The position numbers and the translations under genes are program-made. The notes beneath the pieces were generated by a model that saw nothing but the letters and a program-made list of their open reading frames with translations, ran no database searches and was not told where the DNA came from. 64,000 bases of DNA from Linum tenue (Eukaryota; Streptophyta; Magnoliopsida; Malpighiales; Linaceae): contig CAMGYJ010000011.1 of the NCBI GenBank assembly GCA_946122785.1, positions 2,914,001 to 2,978,000 on the forward strand, written 5' to 3'. Shown piece after piece: positions 63,570 through 64,000 of the stretch (position 1 is the stretch's first letter; each line of letters opens with the position of its first letter).

Positions 63570-63650
63570 TATTAACCTTGTACCACATCGGTTAAAAACA
63601 AGGGATTAAATGGCTTTATAAGGCCAACTTAATCATATCAGTTCAAATCA
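63570..63650. promoter_or_regulatory. LTR/TRIM-like promoter motif
   Basis: TTGTACCACATCGGTTAAAA followed about 30 bp later by GCTTTATAAGG resembles the CCACATCGG-TATA arrangement found in many small plant LTR elements. No LTR borders were identified. Confidence 0.35.
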
Positions 63651-63753
63651 GTTGAGTGGGCCATGAAGTTTGAGTTTTTGGGCCCATTACTCCACGCCAC
63701 CACGCCACCACGCGCGCCATGGCCGAATTTGGCTAAGGCAAGAAGAATGATAG

Positions 63754-63822
63754 CCACCCCCAGGAGGTACCAAGGGGGGTGGCCATCATCATACCACCCC
63801 CAGGACGTGGCAAGGGGGGTGG
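63754..63822. repeat. Tandem pair of CCACCCCC/GGGGGGTGG hairpins
   Basis: Two 29-nt hairpins with identical arms (CCACCCCC and GGGGGGTGG) at 63754-63782 and 63794-63822, period 40 bp. The remaining DNA to 64000 is GGTCACCAA- and CCATGGTATGG-rich and shows no gene. Confidence 0.75.
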
Positions 63823-64000
63823 CCATCATCATTGATCAGGGGTGAGGGGTCACCAACGCCAGCTCCCATGAGGATGATATAGTGGTGGGGTCATGGAGGA
63901 TGCCCAATGGTATGGTGAGGGGGTCACCAATGTACACTCCCATGGTATGGCCAAGGCAAGGGGGTCATGTGAGCAGGTGGTCTCTTTAGTATACTAATGG

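Overview
The window is plant nuclear DNA, most likely from a eudicot. It is dominated by nested transposable elements and carries one convincing host gene. The plant signals are GT-AG introns, tRNA-Asp and tRNA-iMet primer sites of plant retrotransposons, MULE, CACTA, hAT, Helitron and MITE termini, and an amaranthin-type lectin gene. I see no tRNA, rRNA or CRISPR features, and the species cannot be named from the sequence.

Left third (1-29665) is a nest built on one old Ty1/copia element (E, minus strand). E survives as four blocks: LTR plus RNase H (4735-4927, 8355-9667), RT/integrase (17258-19559) and protease/gag end (29118-29665). E was hit by: an Athila-like Ty3 element B (3' half, 1439-4734, itself hit by element A, 1-1438); a MULE (F, 4928-8354, 9-bp TSD); a complete Athila-like element C (9668-17257, TSD TAGCT); a MITE (17324-17653); and a longer complete relative D (19560-29117, TSD GTGTG). 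C and D encode only gag and protease, with no RT, RNase H or integrase, and both reading frames are broken although their LTR pairs differ by only about 1 percent. D carries an extra 2.6-kb module with its own promoter-like region and a second ORF.

Middle (29666-42511) is older debris: a copia RT fragment, a hAT element containing a LINE 3' end, and a pack-MULE-like element (34185-37130) carrying a third type of solo LTR (34986-36384, TSD CCACA). It also holds several MITEs, CCCGAC-rich degenerate arrays, and a duplicated segment that provides an exact empty site for one MITE.

Right part (42512-56510) is a young copia element J (TSD TGCGG, 2 differences between its LTRs). Without its insertion J is only about 2.5 kb and also encodes just gag-protease. 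Inside it sits an 11.5-kb CACTA element K (TSD TCA) with tnpD-like and tnpA-like genes, and inside K a degenerate Helitron (about 45529-50370) with a 1.5-kb tandem duplication.

The host gene (60217-61779, plus) is intronless and encodes a 520-residue protein of two amaranthin-type agglutinin domains followed by an aerolysin-like pore-forming domain. A 455-bp MITE lies just upstream of its TATA box.

The most interesting signal is RNA/DNA structure. The Athila-like family carries several hairpins in its 3' noncoding region whose stems change sequence between copies while pairing is kept. Its promoters carry palindrome arrays just upstream of the TATA-like box whose sequence differs between LTR types while the layout is retained. 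J carries an unrelated array of six covarying mini-hairpins.
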